Shown here: piece by piece, positions 1 to 9,587 of the stretch | Layout of the letters: every line of letters starts with the position of its first letter | Numbering within the stretch: the stretch's first letter is position 1 | The notes under the pieces: model-generated | What the model was told of the DNA's origin: nothing | Databases searched by the model: none | What the model saw: the letters and a program-made list of their open reading frames with translations, nothing else | Assembly (NCBI RefSeq): GCF_000387765.1 | Contig: NZ_ARZA01000065.1 | Coordinates: 1-51,145 of the forward strand | Direction: 5' to 3' | DNA from: Caldisalinibacter kiritimatiensis | GTDB taxonomy: Bacteria; Bacillota; Clostridia; Tissierellales; Caldisalinibacteraceae | DNA: 51,145 nt | Made by a program: the position numbers and the translations under genes

Positions 1-672
1 TTTATAACCAGAATTCTAGGGAGACAACAAGTAGCTCAACTTACATTTTTCGAATATATTAATGGAATAACTTTTGGCTCAATTGCCGCGACTCTTGCTA
101 CTGATGTTAATCAACGAACATATCAGCACTTTATTGGTTTAATGTTATTTGGTATCTTAACTGGATTAGTTTCATATTTTTCTGTAAAAAAAAGAAAGTT
201 TAGAAAAATCGTTGAAGGGGAACCTATTCTAGTTATACAAAATGGTAAAATTCTTGAAAATAATTTAAGAAAAGTAAGATATAGTACAGATGAACTAAAT
301 CTTCTTCTAAGAGACAAGGGAGTATTTTCACCAGAAGATGTTGAGTACGGATTATTAGAAATAAATGGTAAATTAAGCATTATGAAAAAAACAGATAAAA
401 AAACTGTCACTTGTGGTGATTTAGGAATTCTCAAAAATGCTGATACTCTATCAACAGAAGTAATAATAGGCGGTCAAATAATTTATGAAAATCTTAGAGA
501 AAGAAAGCTTTCTGGTAAAGATTTAATGCGAATGCTAAAACCCTTCGGTATAAGACGAATTAGTGAAGTCCATTATGCTACTTTAGATGAAAATAATAAA
601 ATATATATTGATAAATATGATGATAAAATTAATCCTAAAATTGACATTAGTGAAAATAATGATAATGTTTAG
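1..672 (+). CDS. DUF421/YetF-family membrane protein, 5' end missing
   Basis: The frame is open from base 1 to the TAG at 670-672, giving 223 residues of a protein whose start lies outside the window. The visible N-terminal part carries the family stretch GRQQVAQLTFFEY followed by GSIAATLATD, then a hydrophobic segment (HFIGLMLFGILTGLVSYF). The rest is the soluble C-terminal DUF421 (YetF) region with repeated GxxIxxNLR-type strands (GKILENNLRK, later IIYENLRERK). Proteins of this family are inner-membrane proteins of unclear role, some spore-associated in Bacillus. An internal ATG at 142 is not the true start, because homologous sequence continues upstream of it. It converges on the hemolysin III gene with a 7-bp gap and no obvious terminator. 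Family call is firm; function is unknown. Confidence 0.85.
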   Translation, partial: FITRILGRQQVAQLTFFEYINGITFGSIAATLATDVNQRTYQHFIGLMLFGILTGLVSYFSVKKRKFRKIVEGEPILVIQNGKILENNLRKVRYSTDELNLLLRDKGVFSPEDVEYGLLEINGKLSIMKKTDKKTVTCGDLGILKNADTLSTEVIIGGQIIYENLRERKLSGKDLMRMLKPFGIRRISEVHYATLDENNKIYIDKYDDKINPKIDISENNDNV

Positions 673-679
673 TGCATAA

Positions 680-1309
680 TCATCTAAAAACTGCTGAATA
701 AACTAATAAATAGTGAAAAAACGCTCCAACTAAAATGAATAAATGAAAAATTTCGTGAAAACCAAAGTTATCACTAATTTGTGGTTTCTTTAAAATATAA
801 AAAATAGCACCAATAGTATATGATATTCCACCCCCAAAGAGATATAATAATTCAATACTAGACATAGAATTTATAAGCTTTGTTATAGGTACAATACCCA
901 TCCATCCCATTGTTATATATATTATGGTATATAAATAACGAGGAGCATTTAAGTAAAAAAACTTAAAAAATAAACCACCAAAAACAAGTGTCCACTGTAC
1001 AATAATAATACTCCATTTCCAATACCCAGTTAAATATATATAACAGACTGGTGTATATGTTCCTGCTATCATTATAAATATAGCTATATGGTCTAACTTT
1101 CTCCAAATTGATATCTCTCCATCATATTTTTTATTTACATGATAAAGAGAACTAGCCAAGAATAACAACATAACTGATACTCCATAAACTATTGATACAA
1201 TTTTTAAAGAAAACCCATCTGCTATATAAACTAAATTTATTAAACCAATAATAGCCAATATAAAACCAAAAAAATGAGAGTAAAATGAAAATCTTTCTTC
1301 TTTGTTCAT
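680..1309 (-). CDS. Hemolysin III / TrhA (YqfA) family membrane protein
   Basis: 209 residues with about seven transmembrane segments. The family signature is present: an early histidine (YSHFFGF), SLYHVNKK, RKLDHIAIFIMIAGTYTP and a C-terminal FGFHEIFHLFILVGAFFHY, which together supply the His and Asp residues of the PAQR/hemolysin III fold. I place the start at the ATG at 1309, because AAGGAAGAAGGTG sits six bases upstream. A longer frame reaches 1369 but has no ribosome binding site. The family is related to PAQR receptors and membrane hydrolases and includes TrhA, linked to membrane energetics and fluidity. True haemolytic activity is rarely shown, so the name should not be taken literally. 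Monocistronic in appearance. Confidence 0.85.
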   Translation of the reverse strand: MNKEERFSFYSHFFGFILAIIGLINLVYIADGFSLKIVSIVYGVSVMLLFLASSLYHVNKKYDGEISIWRKLDHIAIFIMIAGTYTPVCYIYLTGYWKWSIIIVQWTLVFGGLFFKFFYLNAPRYLYTIIYITMGWMGIVPITKLINSMSSIELLYLFGGGISYTIGAIFYILKKPQISDNFGFHEIFHLFILVGAFFHYLLVYSAVFR

Positions 1310-1502
1310 GATGAACACCTTCTTCCTTTTAGTAGGTTGAATTTTATTATAACTTAATACGATTAACAAAATCTCTGACTATACATTTCTATACTCATAT
1401 AAGTATTCCTCCCTATTTTTGTAATGGTTAAAAAATTTTCTATCAATGTAGAATTAACCTGCTCAATACCTTTATAACATCTATCTTTCTTTATCTTTTT
1501 TG

Positions 1503-1531
1503 TTGAAGTTATATCATTGTTAGTGTATAAT
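1503..1531 (+). promoter_or_regulatory. Sigma-A-type promoter of ychF
   Basis: TTGAAG at 1503-1508 and TATAAT at 1526-1531 are separated by exactly 17 bases, about 45 bases before the ychF start. The -10 lies inside a short inverted repeat, GTGTA-TAATT-TACAC, which could be an operator but may be chance in AT-rich DNA. Confidence 0.65.
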
Positions 1532-1575
1532 TTACACTGTTATAGACAGAATATAAAATCGAAAGGAAGATATAA

Positions 1576-2667
1576 ATGAAGTTAGGTATAGTAGGATTAC
1601 CAAACGTAGGTAAAAGTACATTATTTAACGCTATTACTTCCGCTGGTGCAGAATCAGCTAATTATCCATTCTGTACAATAGAACCAAATGTTGGCGTTGT
1701 ATCAGTACCAGATGAGCGTTTAGATGTTTTAGAAGAAATGTTTAACTCTAAAAAGAAAATACCTACAGCAATAGAGTTCTTTGATATAGCAGGCTTAGTA
1801 AAGGGTGCTAGTAAAGGTGAAGGATTAGGTAATAAATTCTTATCTCACATCAGAGAGGTTGAAGCTATAGTTCATGTTGTAAGATGCTTTGAAGATGAAA
1901 ATATCACTCATGTTGAAGGTAACATCGACCCAATAAGGGATATTGAAATAATCAATTTAGAACTTATTTTATCGGATTTAGAAATAATTAATAAACGAAT
2001 CACCAAAACACAAAAACTATTAAAAGGAGATAAATCATATCAAAAAGAATTAGACATTTTAAACAAAATTAAAGAAGTTCTTGAGGCTGGTAAATCAGCA
2101 AGAGTTTTAGATTTTAATGAAGAAGAACAAAAATTTGTAAAAAGCCTAAACCTTTTATCAAACAAACCTGTTCTTTATGCTACTAATATATCAGAAGAAT
2201 ATCTAAATAATGAAGATGAAAATAAATATGTTCAAAAAGTTAAAGAGTATGCAAAACAAGAAAATTCAGAAGTAATAGCCATTTGTGGTAAAATCGAATC
2301 TGAAATTGCTGAATTAGATGAAGAAGAGAAGAAAGAATTCTTACAAGAATTAGGTTTAAAAGAATCTGGCTTAGATAAGCTAATTAAAGCTAGTTATAAG
2401 TTGTTAGGACTTATTTCTTTCTTAACAGCAGGACCTAAAGAGTCTCGTGCATGGACTATCAAAAAAGGAACTAAAGCTCCACAGGCTGCTGGAAAAATAC
2501 ACTCAGATATGGAAAAAGGATTCATTAGAGCAGAGGTTATAAACTTTAAAGATTTAAATGAATGTGGAAGTATGACTGCTGCAAAAGAGAAAGGATTAGT
2601 AAGATTAGAAGGAAAAGATTATGTAATGGAAGATGGAGATGTAGTTATATTTAGATTTAATGTTTAA
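1576..2667 (+). CDS. ychF: Redox-regulated ATPase/GTPase YchF (EngD)
   Basis: 363 residues, the usual length of this Obg-related P-loop protein. The P-loop GLPNVGKST is at residues 5-13, the switch region NYPFCTIEPNVG follows, and FFDIAGLVKGA is the G3 region. The usual NKxD motif is replaced by ATNIS, in keeping with the family's preference for ATP over GTP. The C-terminal TGS domain is recognisable by FLTAGPKESRAWTIKKGTKA. YchF binds ribosomes and affects translation and stress responses; the exact role in this organism cannot be read from sequence. The ATG follows AAAGGAAG at good spacing, a consensus promoter lies upstream, and a strong terminator follows at once, so this is a single-gene unit. 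Confidence 0.97.
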   Translation: MKLGIVGLPNVGKSTLFNAITSAGAESANYPFCTIEPNVGVVSVPDERLDVLEEMFNSKKKIPTAIEFFDIAGLVKGASKGEGLGNKFLSHIREVEAIVHVVRCFEDENITHVEGNIDPIRDIEIINLELILSDLEIINKRITKTQKLLKGDKSYQKELDILNKIKEVLEAGKSARVLDFNEEEQKFVKSLNLLSNKPVLYATNISEEYLNNEDENKYVQKVKEYAKQENSEVIAICGKIESEIAELDEEEKKEFLQELGLKESGLDKLIKASYKLLGLISFLTAGPKESRAWTIKKGTKAPQAAGKIHSDMEKGFIRAEVINFKDLNECGSMTAAKEKGLVRLEGKDYVMEDGDVVIFRFNV

Positions 2668-2673
2668 AGTTTT

Positions 2674-2706
2674 AATCCCCTCCTTAAATTGGAGGGGATT
2701 TTTTAT
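2674..2706 (+). terminator. Rho-independent terminator after ychF
   Basis: A perfect 10-bp stem (AATCCCCTCC pairing with GGAGGGGATT) with a 7-base loop is followed by TTTTATT. The T-tract lies only on the plus side. The opposing ABC transporter gene ends inside this element, so the stem may also help stop that transcript. Confidence 0.92.
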
Positions 2707-3428
2707 TACAGTACCTTCCTAAGAAATTCTTTTGTTCTTGGATGCTTAGGAGCATCAAATACTTCCTTAGGTGTTCCTTGTTCTATAATTTTACCATTGT
2801 CCATAAATATAACTCTACTACCGACTTCTTTGGCAAACCCCATCTCGTGTGTTACAACAATCATAGTCATTCCTTCAGCAGCTAATTGTTTCATAACTTC
2901 TAATACCTCTCCTACCATTTCAGGGTCTAAAGCAGAAGTAGGCTCATCAAATAGCATAACATCGGGAGACATCGCTAAAGCTCTAGCAATTGCAATCCTT
3001 TGCTTTTGTCCCCCCGAGAGTTGACTAGGATATGCATTGGCTTTTTCTTTTAGTCCAACTCTGTCTAGTAATTTAAGTGCTACTTTTTCAGCTTCATTTT
3101 TATTCATTTTTTTAACCTTTATAGGAGCTAACGTAATATTTTCTAAAACAGTCATATGAGGAAATAAATTAAATTGCTGAAATACCATACCTATTTTCTC
3201 TCTTAATTTATTTACATCATTCTTATCATCTGTAATGGATTTACCTTCAAATATTATTTCTCCACTATCTATCTCCTCTAATCTATTTAAACATCTTAAA
3301 AATGTACTTTTTCCTGACCCACTTGGACCAACAATAACTACAACTTCTCCTTTTTCTATTCTTAGCTCAATATCCTTTAATACATGTAGATTTTTAAATT
3401 TTTTATTGAGATTTTCTACCTTAATCAC
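2706..3428 (-). CDS. Polar amino acid ABC transporter, ATP-binding protein
   Basis: 240 residues with all ABC ATPase motifs: Walker [10 protein letters not shown] (34-42), Q-loop [11 protein letters not shown], signature LSGGQKQR (137-144), Walker [13 protein letters not shown] (157-168) and H-loop VVTHEMG with His194. The sequence style is that of the GlnQ/ArtM group, which energises uptake of amino acids such as arginine, glutamine or histidine. The start is GTG at 3428 and overlaps the permease stop by 8 bases (GTGATTAA), implying translational coupling; AAGGAG lies 11 bases upstream. It is the last gene of a three-gene operon under T-box control. Confidence 0.95.
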   Translation of the reverse strand: MIKVENLNKKFKNLHVLKDIELRIEKGEVVVIVGPSGSGKSTFLRCLNRLEEIDSGEIIFEGKSITDDKNDVNKLREKIGMVFQQFNLFPHMTVLENITLAPIKVKKMNKNEAEKVALKLLDRVGLKEKANAYPSQLSGGQKQRIAIARALAMSPDVMLFDEPTSALDPEMVGEVLEVMKQLAAEGMTMIVVTHEMGFAKEVGSRVIFMDNGKIIEQGTPKEVFDAPKHPRTKEFLRKVL

Positions 3429-4101
3429 TAGTCTTCAATCTCCTTTCTGTATAACTAACTGCTCTTGATAGTGTAAACGTCATAATAAAGTATATTATTG
3501 CAACTATAACTAAAGGCTCAAAGGGCTTATAAATATTACCACTAACTGTATCAGCGTTATACATTAAATCTTGTATACCTATTATCGATACAATAGCTGA
3601 TTCTTTTATTATAGTGATAAACTCATTACCTAAAGCTGGTAAAATATTTTTAAATGCTTGTGGTAATATTATATTTTTCATAGCCATTCCATAAGTCATA
3701 CCCAGTGAACGTGATGCTTCCATTTGTCCTTTATCTATAGCTTGAATTCCAGCACGAATTATTTCTGCTACATAAGCACCACTATTAATTGATAAGGCTA
3801 CTATTCCTGCCATAAAATCTGGAAAGCTACTTCCTAATGCAGGAATTTCCGGAAACTCAATACCTATCATAGGTAATCCATAATATACTATAAACAATTG
3901 TACTAAAACTGGTGTCCCCCTTATAAATTCGATATATGAGGCAGCAAAACCTCTAAAAAATATATTATTTGATATACGCATTAATACAATTATAATTCCC
4001 AGTATAACGCCTAAAAATATTGTAAATATAGATAATGATAAAGTAGTTTTAGCTCCATTTATAAAAAACATATAGTAGTCACTTAAAAAGCTAAAATCCA
4101 T
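3421..4101 (-). CDS. Polar amino acid ABC transporter, permease
   Basis: 226 residues with about five transmembrane helices, the usual size for a HisM/GlnP-type permease. [17 protein letters not shown] and the EAA-loop region [22 protein letters not shown] are both diagnostic; the EAA loop docks on the ATPase encoded next. It forms a homodimeric channel receiving substrate from the lipoprotein encoded upstream. The ATG follows AGGAGGG. A stem-loop separates it from the binding-protein gene, an arrangement often associated with higher expression of the binding protein than of the membrane parts. Confidence 0.95.
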   Translation of the reverse strand: MDFSFLSDYYMFFINGAKTTLSLSIFTIFLGVILGIIIVLMRISNNIFFRGFAASYIEFIRGTPVLVQLFIVYYGLPMIGIEFPEIPALGSSFPDFMAGIVALSINSGAYVAEIIRAGIQAIDKGQMEASRSLGMTYGMAMKNIILPQAFKNILPALGNEFITIIKESAIVSIIGIQDLMYNADTVSGNIYKPFEPLVIVAIIYFIMTFTLSRAVSYTERRLKTSD

Positions 4102-4143
4102 CTAACTTTCCCTCCTAATTTATCTTTTGTTTAAGATATGTAC

Positions 4144-4181
4144 TAAGCAAGCAGCCTATTAAATTAAATGGCCGCTGCTTA
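4144..4181 (-). promoter_or_regulatory. Intercistronic stem-loop between binding protein and permease
   Basis: An imperfect hairpin pairs TAAGCAAGCAGCC with GGCCGCTGCTTA (one bulge, one mismatch) around an AT-rich loop. No T-tract follows on the minus strand, so it is more likely an mRNA-stabilising or processing hairpin than a full terminator. That would favour excess binding protein over permease, but this is inference from position. Confidence 0.4.
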
Positions 4182-4234
4182 TATATAAACACTAAGGGGG
4201 ATTCTAAGTTTTATCTTATCCTTAATTTACTACT

Positions 4235-5059
4235 TTAGTCTTCTTCAGACAAATGTGTAGCTTCATTTATAAACTGACTAATTTTACCTTCTTTCATTAA
4301 TTTATCAATTGTTTTGTTAATTGCATTCATTAATTCAGTGTTTCCTTTTTTTACTGCTATTGCGACACCATCTTCCTTACCTAATGACACCTCAGCAACT
4401 TCTAGGTCCTTATTTGCTTTAGCATAAGCCTCTGCAACAGGTTTAACTAATACAATACCATCAACTTTGTTATTTTTAAGCTCTAGAACCAAACTTGTAA
4501 TTTTACTAAGTGCTTTTATTTCGGCATCTTCTATCTTTTCTTTTGCTAACTGTTCTTGTATAGTAGACTTTTGTACACCAACCTCAATACCTGATAAATC
4601 GTCTATTTCTTTATATTTACTTCCATCTCCTTTTTTAACTAATAAGCACTGTTCTGCTTCGTAATAAGTTTTTGAAAAATCTGCATTTTCTTTTCTTTCT
4701 TCAGTTGGTGTCATTCCAGCTACTATAAAATCTATCTTATTCATTTGTAATGCAGCTAATAGTCCATCAAATTTCATATCTTTAATTTCAAGTTCTACCC
4801 CTAGTTCTTTAGCAATTTGCTTGGCTATCTCTATGTCAAATCCTACAATTTCATCCTTGCCATTTATTTCTTTATGAAATTCATAAGGCGGATAGTCAGC
4901 TGATGTCCCTAACACAATCTTCCCTTTTTCCTTGATTTCCTCAAGTTTTGTCATTTCCTGTTTTGCAGTTTCACCACTATTCGTACATCCGTAAAGTGTA
5001 AATAATATTATAATTAATAATACAGTTGATATCAATTTAACTTTTATATTTTTATACAT
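4235..5059 (-). CDS. Amino acid ABC transporter substrate-binding lipoprotein
   Basis: 274 residues. A basic N-terminus, a hydrophobic stretch and the lipobox TLYGC with Cys25 mark a lipoprotein anchored to the outer face of the membrane. The mature part is an SBP family 3 domain: LGTSADYPPYEF, VGFDIEIAKQIAKELGV, and AGMTPTEER, whose Arg is expected to bind the substrate alpha-carboxylate. It is the first gene of the transporter operon, with AAGGAGG before its ATG and a T-box leader about 120 bases upstream. The T-box specifier suggests arginine; the residues visible here fit polar amino acids generally and do not settle the substrate. Confidence 0.93.
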   Translation of the reverse strand: MYKNIKVKLISTVLLIIILFTLYGCTNSGETAKQEMTKLEEIKEKGKIVLGTSADYPPYEFHKEINGKDEIVGFDIEIAKQIAKELGVELEIKDMKFDGLLAALQMNKIDFIVAGMTPTEERKENADFSKTYYEAEQCLLVKKGDGSKYKEIDDLSGIEVGVQKSTIQEQLAKEKIEDAEIKALSKITSLVLELKNNKVDGIVLVKPVAEAYAKANKDLEVAEVSLGKEDGVAIAVKKGNTELMNAINKTIDKLMKEGKISQFINEATHLSEED

Positions 5060-5179
5060 AACTTTTCCTCCTTCTTTTATTATTAATTTAATCTGTAATC
5101 TAATTTCGTTTTAATAGTTAGTTTTATTTTCCCAATTCCGCCTTATCATTTGTATCCACCTCCAAAGTCTATTACATAT

Positions 5180-5410
5180 AAAAAACTCTCGCCTCTATTC
5201 AAGAGACGAGAGTTTTTCCCGCGTTACCACTCTTATTGGCATAGTAATCTAAAAATGCCCTCTCATATCCCTTTAACGGTGGAAACCGAATTTTCCTACT
5301 ATTAGTTCAGAAAACCTCCTCAAGGGTGCGCTTCAATATAGCTATGTGCTAGACTCACACCAAACTCTAGCTCGCTGGAACAATCACTATATCTACTCTC
5401 CCTATCATAG
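5180..5410 (-). promoter_or_regulatory. T-box leader, probably arginine-specific
   Basis: Read on the minus strand. The conserved T-box AGAGTGGTAACGCGGG lies at 5218-5234 and is followed by a terminator stem whose 5' arm would be freed by antitermination. Upstream is Stem I: GAGAGTAGATATAG, then the distal loop region AGCGAGCTAGAG...GGTGTGAGTCTAG, then the specifier side TTGAAGCGCACCCTTGAGG. In the usual register, with the specifier just before ACC, the codon is CGC (Arg); GCG (Ala) is the alternative one base earlier. T-boxes bind uncharged tRNA and allow read-through when that tRNA is not aminoacylated. The next gene is the amino acid transporter operon, so uptake should rise on starvation. 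T-box identity is secure; specificity is less so. Confidence 0.9.
5181..5216 (-). terminator. T-box regulatory terminator
   Basis: Stem AACTCTCGTCTCT pairs with AGAGGCGAGAGTT (one mismatch) and is followed on the minus strand by a run of six T residues. It directly follows the T-box sequence and is the conditional terminator of the leader. Confidence 0.9.
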
Positions 5411-5842
5411 GATTGCTATTGATTCTATATATAATAATTGTATATGTATATTTATACATTGTGCTAAGAATTTAGAATTATACATGCATTTCACCAAGCA
5501 AGCCTTCTCTTGCTTTTTCGGTTTATTTATTAGATATTATAATAATTAATTATAGATTTGTCAATACTCAATTTATTGTTTATTTATTTATATTTTTACA
5601 TATTTATTCGAATCACAGTGCAAAACTATCAATTCATCTAGATTTCATCCTACTAAAGTCCTAAAATTAGTTTTTGATCACTTTTTACTTTGGCTTAACT
5701 TAATTTTAACACCCGCTTAACATTGTTAATGTCTGTTCTCTTTGTTTACCTTATATTTATCATTTATAATATATATGTGTATTATTAATCGACAAAATAA
5801 TCTTGCTAACTTAATATTTACACAACACAAAGGAGAGATATA
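5411..5842. other. Intergenic stretch between T-box leader and chemoreceptor gene
   Basis: About 430 bases of very AT-rich DNA with no credible gene. A possible minus-strand promoter for the T-box transcript is TTAGCA-17-TATACA near 5430-5470. A plus-strand hairpin AAGCAAG-CCTTCT-CTTGCTT followed by TTTCGG lies at about 5497-5519. It resembles a weak terminator but I see no transcript for it to end. The right end carries the chemoreceptor ribosome binding site AAAGGAGAG. Confidence 0.35.
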
Positions 5843-8077
5843 ATGAATTTCAAAAAACTTTTTAATAGGGACAGAAAGTTTAAAGCCCTTAAAAACTTTA
5901 AACTGACTAAGCCTAAATTAAACCTTTCAAAAGGTAAGTCTAGCTTAAAAGAATTAATTAAAGTAAAAATTTCTTCAAATCCCAAATTTAGAAAATCATC
6001 GATATTAAACATAAAAAACATGAATTTTTTTCGTTTATCTAGGTTAACTCTTGGAAAGCAAATCGTAATACTTTTAATACTAGTTTCACTTTTACCTCTT
6101 CTTTTAACTGGAGGATTAGTATTTAATAAAGTTGGTAAAGAAATGGCAAAATCAAATAAAAATATGCAATATGCGCATACTGAAAATATAAAGAACATTG
6201 TTGAAATTACTATCAATAGTACCGATAGCGTATTGAGAGGTTTATCAGCACAGTCAGACATTCATATGTTATTAAAAGAAGTATATAACGGAGATTTTAC
6301 TAATAATTCTCCAACGCTACATAAAGTACAACAAACTTTAGATAATGCAGTTAAAAATTCACATGGTCTTTATGAAACTATATTTATAACAGACGAATTT
6401 GGAAATATAATTGGTAATAAATCTACAAAAAAAGATAAATATAGAATCCTATTTGTAACAAATAAAGACTATTTTGAACAACTAAAAGAAGGAAAAAGTT
6501 TAGGTATAGGTGAACCTATTATTTCTGCGGCTACTAATAGACCAGTTATTCCAGTAGCAAAACCTATTATAGAGAATTCTAGGATGGTTGGTTCTATAAT
6601 AGTATTCTTTGATTTAGATAGATTTACTTTACCTATTGCTGAAATGAAAACAAAAGACAAAAGTTATACATATTTAATCAATGAAAATGGAACTATATTA
6701 TATCATAATCAAAAAGATAAAATATTATCAAAGCTAGAAAATAACTTTATAAAAGAAACAATAGATAATATTAATAAAGGTATGTTATCTGGTTTTGAAA
6801 TTAAATCCTATAAACATAATAATATGGAATATATCGCTGCGATAAGAAAATTAGATAACTTAAATTGGTATGCTGTTTCTAAAATTGAAAAATCTGTTTA
6901 TGATAAAGCAATAAACTCTATTCAAAATTCAATTATGTTTATAGTAATAGTTTTACTTATTCTTTGTATAATAGTTGCAGCTGTATATACTAGAAGTATC
7001 ATAACACCTATTAGTAAATTAGCAAATCAAATGAAAAAAGTTTCTGATGGTGATTTAAATGTTAAAGCAGATTTACATACAAGCAAAGAAATAGGGTTAC
7101 TTAATGATAGTTTTAATTACATGTTAAATCAATTAAGGACTTTGATTGCAGAAATTACTACAACCTCGACTGAAGTAACAAGCTCAGCAGAAAACTTAAA
7201 TCAAATCTCAAGTAATGCTTATCGTTATACGGAGCATGTTTATGAAGTTATAGAAAAAGTAACATTAGGTGCTAAAGAGCAGGAAAAAGACGTTGCTAAT
7301 GGGCAAACAATGATAAAAGACCTATCTAGCAATATTCACAGAATAAATGAATATACTGATGAAATCATAAAATCATTTAATAAAACTAATAAAGTAACAG
7401 AAGATGGATTTAAACAAGTAAACATTCTAGATGACAAGTCACAAGAAAGTTATGATATATCAATTAAATTTCATGGTGTAGTAAAGGAACTAATGGACTC
7501 AGTAAATAATATCCAAGTAATTATTGATACTATTACTAATATATCAAAGCAAACTAATTTATTAGCTCTTAATGCTGCTATAGAAGCTGCAAGAGCTGGA
7601 GAGGCTGGTAAAGGATTCGCGGTAGTTGCTGATGAAATAAGAAAATTATCTGATGAAATAGCTAGTGAAACTAATAATATTAGGTCAATCATAGGGAATC
7701 TACAAGAAAAATCTAAAGAAGTTGAAAGTTTTGTAGACACTACTGAAGAAATTATTGAAGAACAAAATGTAGCTGTCAATGATACCAAAAAATCCTTTAA
7801 AGTCATAATGGATTCAATACATGAAATAAAAGACAAAATAATGGTTATCACTAACTCTATTGGTGAAATAAATAATAAGAAAGATGAAATCTTATATACA
7901 ATTCAGCATATATCTGAAACTGCAAGTCAAACTGCAGTATCTACCGAAGACGCTATTATAAAATCTCAACAACAGTTTAGTGCTATCGAAGAAATTGCAA
8001 ATAATGCACATGATTTAAATTCATTAGCAAATAGCTTAAATAAACATACTAAAGTTTTTAGAAATAATAATAAATAA
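5843..8077 (+). CDS. Methyl-accepting chemotaxis protein with Cache-type sensor
   Basis: 744 residues. Order: a lysine-rich cytoplasmic extension (1-70), TM1 (about 73-95), an extracellular double-Cache-like sensor (about 100-360, with [14 protein letters not shown] and [12 protein letters not shown]), TM2 (363-383), a HAMP domain (about 384-435) and a long signalling helix. The kinase-interaction tip ([20 protein letters not shown], about 570-589) is intact. It should sense a small extracellular ligand and control CheA. The start follows AAAGGAGAG at ideal spacing; the later Met60 has no ribosome binding site, so the long N-terminus looks real. It ends with a terminator and stands alone. Confidence 0.93.
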   Translation: MNFKKLFNRDRKFKALKNFKLTKPKLNLSKGKSSLKELIKVKISSNPKFRKSSILNIKNMNFFRLSRLTLGKQIVILLILVSLLPLLLTGGLVFNKVGKEMAKSNKNMQYAHTENIKNIVEITINSTDSVLRGLSAQSDIHMLLKEVYNGDFTNNSPTLHKVQQTLDNAVKNSHGLYETIFITDEFGNIIGNKSTKKDKYRILFVTNKDYFEQLKEGKSLGIGEPIISAATNRPVIPVAKPIIENSRMVGSIIVFFDLDRFTLPIAEMKTKDKSYTYLINENGTILYHNQKDKILSKLENNFIKETIDNINKGMLSGFEIKSYKHNNMEYIAAIRKLDNLNWYAVSKIEKSVYDKAINSIQNSIMFIVIVLLILCIIVAAVYTRSIITPISKLANQMKKVSDGDLNVKADLHTSKEIGLLNDSFNYMLNQLRTLIAEITTTSTEVTSSAENLNQISSNAYRYTEHVYEVIEKVTLGAKEQEKDVANGQTMIKDLSSNIHRINEYTDEIIKSFNKTNKVTEDGFKQVNILDDKSQESYDISIKFHGVVKELMDSVNNIQVIIDTITNISKQTNLLALNAAIEAARAGEAGKGFAVVADEIRKLSDEIASETNNIRSIIGNLQEKSKEVESFVDTTEEIIEEQNVAVNDTKKSFKVIMDSIHEIKDKIMVITNSIGEINNKKDEILYTIQHISETASQTAVSTEDAIIKSQQQFSAIEEIANNAHDLNSLANSLNKHTKVFRNNNK

Positions 8078-8112
8078 AAAAAGATGGAGCCTTAAAGGTT
8101 CCATCTTTTTTA
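8078..8112. terminator. Bidirectional terminator between chemoreceptor gene and deoC
   Basis: A long stem (AAAAAGATGGAGCC with GGTTCCATCTTTTT) has A-tracts on the left and T-tracts on the right, so it can end both converging transcripts. Confidence 0.9.
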
Positions 8113-8122
8113 TACCATACTT

Positions 8123-8794
8123 TTAATAATCACTATCTCCAGACTCTTCTCCTTTAACTATTGCCACTGAAGAACTAGCCCCTATTCTTGTAGCTCCTGC
8201 TTCTATCATAACTTTAGCTTTCTCTATATCTCTTACTCCGCCAGATGCCTTTACACCTACATTTTCTCCAACAGTTTCCCTCATTAATCTAATATCTTCA
8301 ACTGTTGCACCACCTGTACTGAATCCTGTAGACGTCTTAACGAAATCAGCACCAGCTTCCTTTGCTAATTTACATGCCATTATCTTTTCATCGTCTGTTA
8401 ATAGACAAGCCTCAATAATAACTTTTACAATAGCTTTTCCCTCTGCTTCATCTACAACTGCTTTTATATCCTCTTTTACAACATCATATTTCTTATCTTT
8501 TAAAGCTCCAATATTTATTACCATATCTAACTCATCGGCACCATCTTCAATAGCCTTTTTTGCTTCAAAAGCTTTGACTTCCTTTAACGTACACCCTAAA
8601 GGAAAACCTATAACAGATGTTACTTTTACATCTGTCCCTTCTAATAGCTTTTTAACATCACTAACATAATATGGATTAACACATACTGAAGCAAAACCGT
8701 ACTCTTTAGCTTCTTCACATACTTTCTTTACTGTTTCTATTGTTGTATCTGGCTTAAGTATTGTATGGTCTATGATTGATGCTATATTTTTCAT
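8123..8794 (-). CDS. deoC: Deoxyribose-phosphate aldolase
   Basis: 223 residues of a class I aldolase that splits 2-deoxyribose-5-phosphate into acetaldehyde and glyceraldehyde-3-phosphate in deoxynucleoside breakdown. The Schiff-base lysine is Lys153 in [14 protein letters not shown]; Asp90 (ELDMVINIG) and Lys182 (VKASGGVR) are the other catalytic residues. I choose the ATG at 8794, which follows GGAGG by eight bases; a TTG five codons earlier falls inside that ribosome binding site. It follows pduL closely and probably shares its transcript, suggesting the acetaldehyde carbon is channelled toward acetyl-CoA or acetyl phosphate. The aldehyde dehydrogenase needed in between is not in this window. 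Confidence 0.96.
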   Translation of the reverse strand: MKNIASIIDHTILKPDTTIETVKKVCEEAKEYGFASVCVNPYYVSDVKKLLEGTDVKVTSVIGFPLGCTLKEVKAFEAKKAIEDGADELDMVINIGALKDKKYDVVKEDIKAVVDEAEGKAIVKVIIEACLLTDDEKIMACKLAKEAGADFVKTSTGFSTGGATVEDIRLMRETVGENVGVKASGGVRDIEKAKVMIEAGATRIGASSSVAIVKGEESGDSDY

Positions 8795-8809
8795 ATACTT
8801 TACCTCCAA

Positions 8810-9376
8810 CTATTTAATCAATTCAACCATCATTCCGTTTTTAACACCTGCTGCATTTCCTTCTTCAATGTCAACATGCATTTCTAAAGCATATTTTGGA
8901 CTTACTCTAACTAATACTTTATCAAAAATTAGACCTCTTTCTCCTTCTACTTTTATTTTAACTCTATCTTTGTCCTTAACACCAAACTTCTCAGCATCAT
9001 CTGGGTGCATATGTATATGTCTTGCTGCAGCAATAATACCTTCCTCAATTTCTACTTCACCTTTTGGTCCTACTATTTTAGCTCCTGGACTACCTGCTAA
9101 GTCTCCAGAATCTCTTACAGGAGGTACTACCCCTAGCTTGAATCCGTCGCTTAGAGATATTTCAACTTGAGTTTTTGACCTTGCTGGTCCTAAAACTCTA
9201 ACTCCTTTTAAAGTTCCTTTAGGGCCAACTATATCTACTTTTTCTTCACATGCATATTGTCCTGGCTGTGATAAATCTTTTAGTTTTGTTAATTCATATC
9301 CCTCACCGAATAAAACCTTTATATGCTCTTCACTTAGATGTATATGTCTGTTAGATAATGCAATAGGTAACTTCAT
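8810..9376 (-). CDS. pduL: Phosphate acyltransferase PduL (phosphotransacetylase)
   Basis: 188 residues forming the duplicated PduL domain that interconverts acyl-CoA plus phosphate and acyl phosphate plus CoA. Metal-binding histidines are visible: SNRHIHLS (His11, His13), AARHIHMHPDD (His120, His122, His124) and His167 in YALEMHVD; PPVRDSG holds the conserved Arg88. The protein starts directly at the catalytic domain, so it lacks the N-terminal encapsulation helix of microcompartment versions. That points to a cytosolic housekeeping role, as in bacteria using PduL in place of Pta. AAAGGAGG precedes the ATG. It is the first gene of the pduL-deoC pair. Confidence 0.93.
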   Translation of the reverse strand: MKLPIALSNRHIHLSEEHIKVLFGEGYELTKLKDLSQPGQYACEEKVDIVGPKGTLKGVRVLGPARSKTQVEISLSDGFKLGVVPPVRDSGDLAGSPGAKIVGPKGEVEIEEGIIAAARHIHMHPDDAEKFGVKDKDRVKIKVEGERGLIFDKVLVRVSPKYALEMHVDIEEGNAAGVKNGMMVELIK

Positions 9377-9587
9377 TACAATTCCTCCTTTTGTATTTTA
9401 ATTACAATTTGTTTTTTATACAGTAAATTAATTAGTTAGATAGCCGATATTGGATTCTAACAAATCTCCATATAAGATTATAATTCTTTTATGTATAAAA
9501 ATCAAATAAGTAATTGTATTTTTAACATTTACTTTTCAATATCTATACACTTTCCCATAATTATAGAGTTAATTCAATTGATTTTTA

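Noticed and set aside
5346-5549. 67-codon plus-strand open frame upstream of the chemoreceptor
   Set aside because: It overlaps the T-box leader on the other strand, lacks a ribosome binding site and looks non-protein-like. The DNA is explained by the conserved RNA structure.
5521-5842. Sigma-D (flagellar) promoter for the chemoreceptor gene
   Set aside because: I looked for TAAA followed about 15 bases later by a CCGATA-like element and found none.
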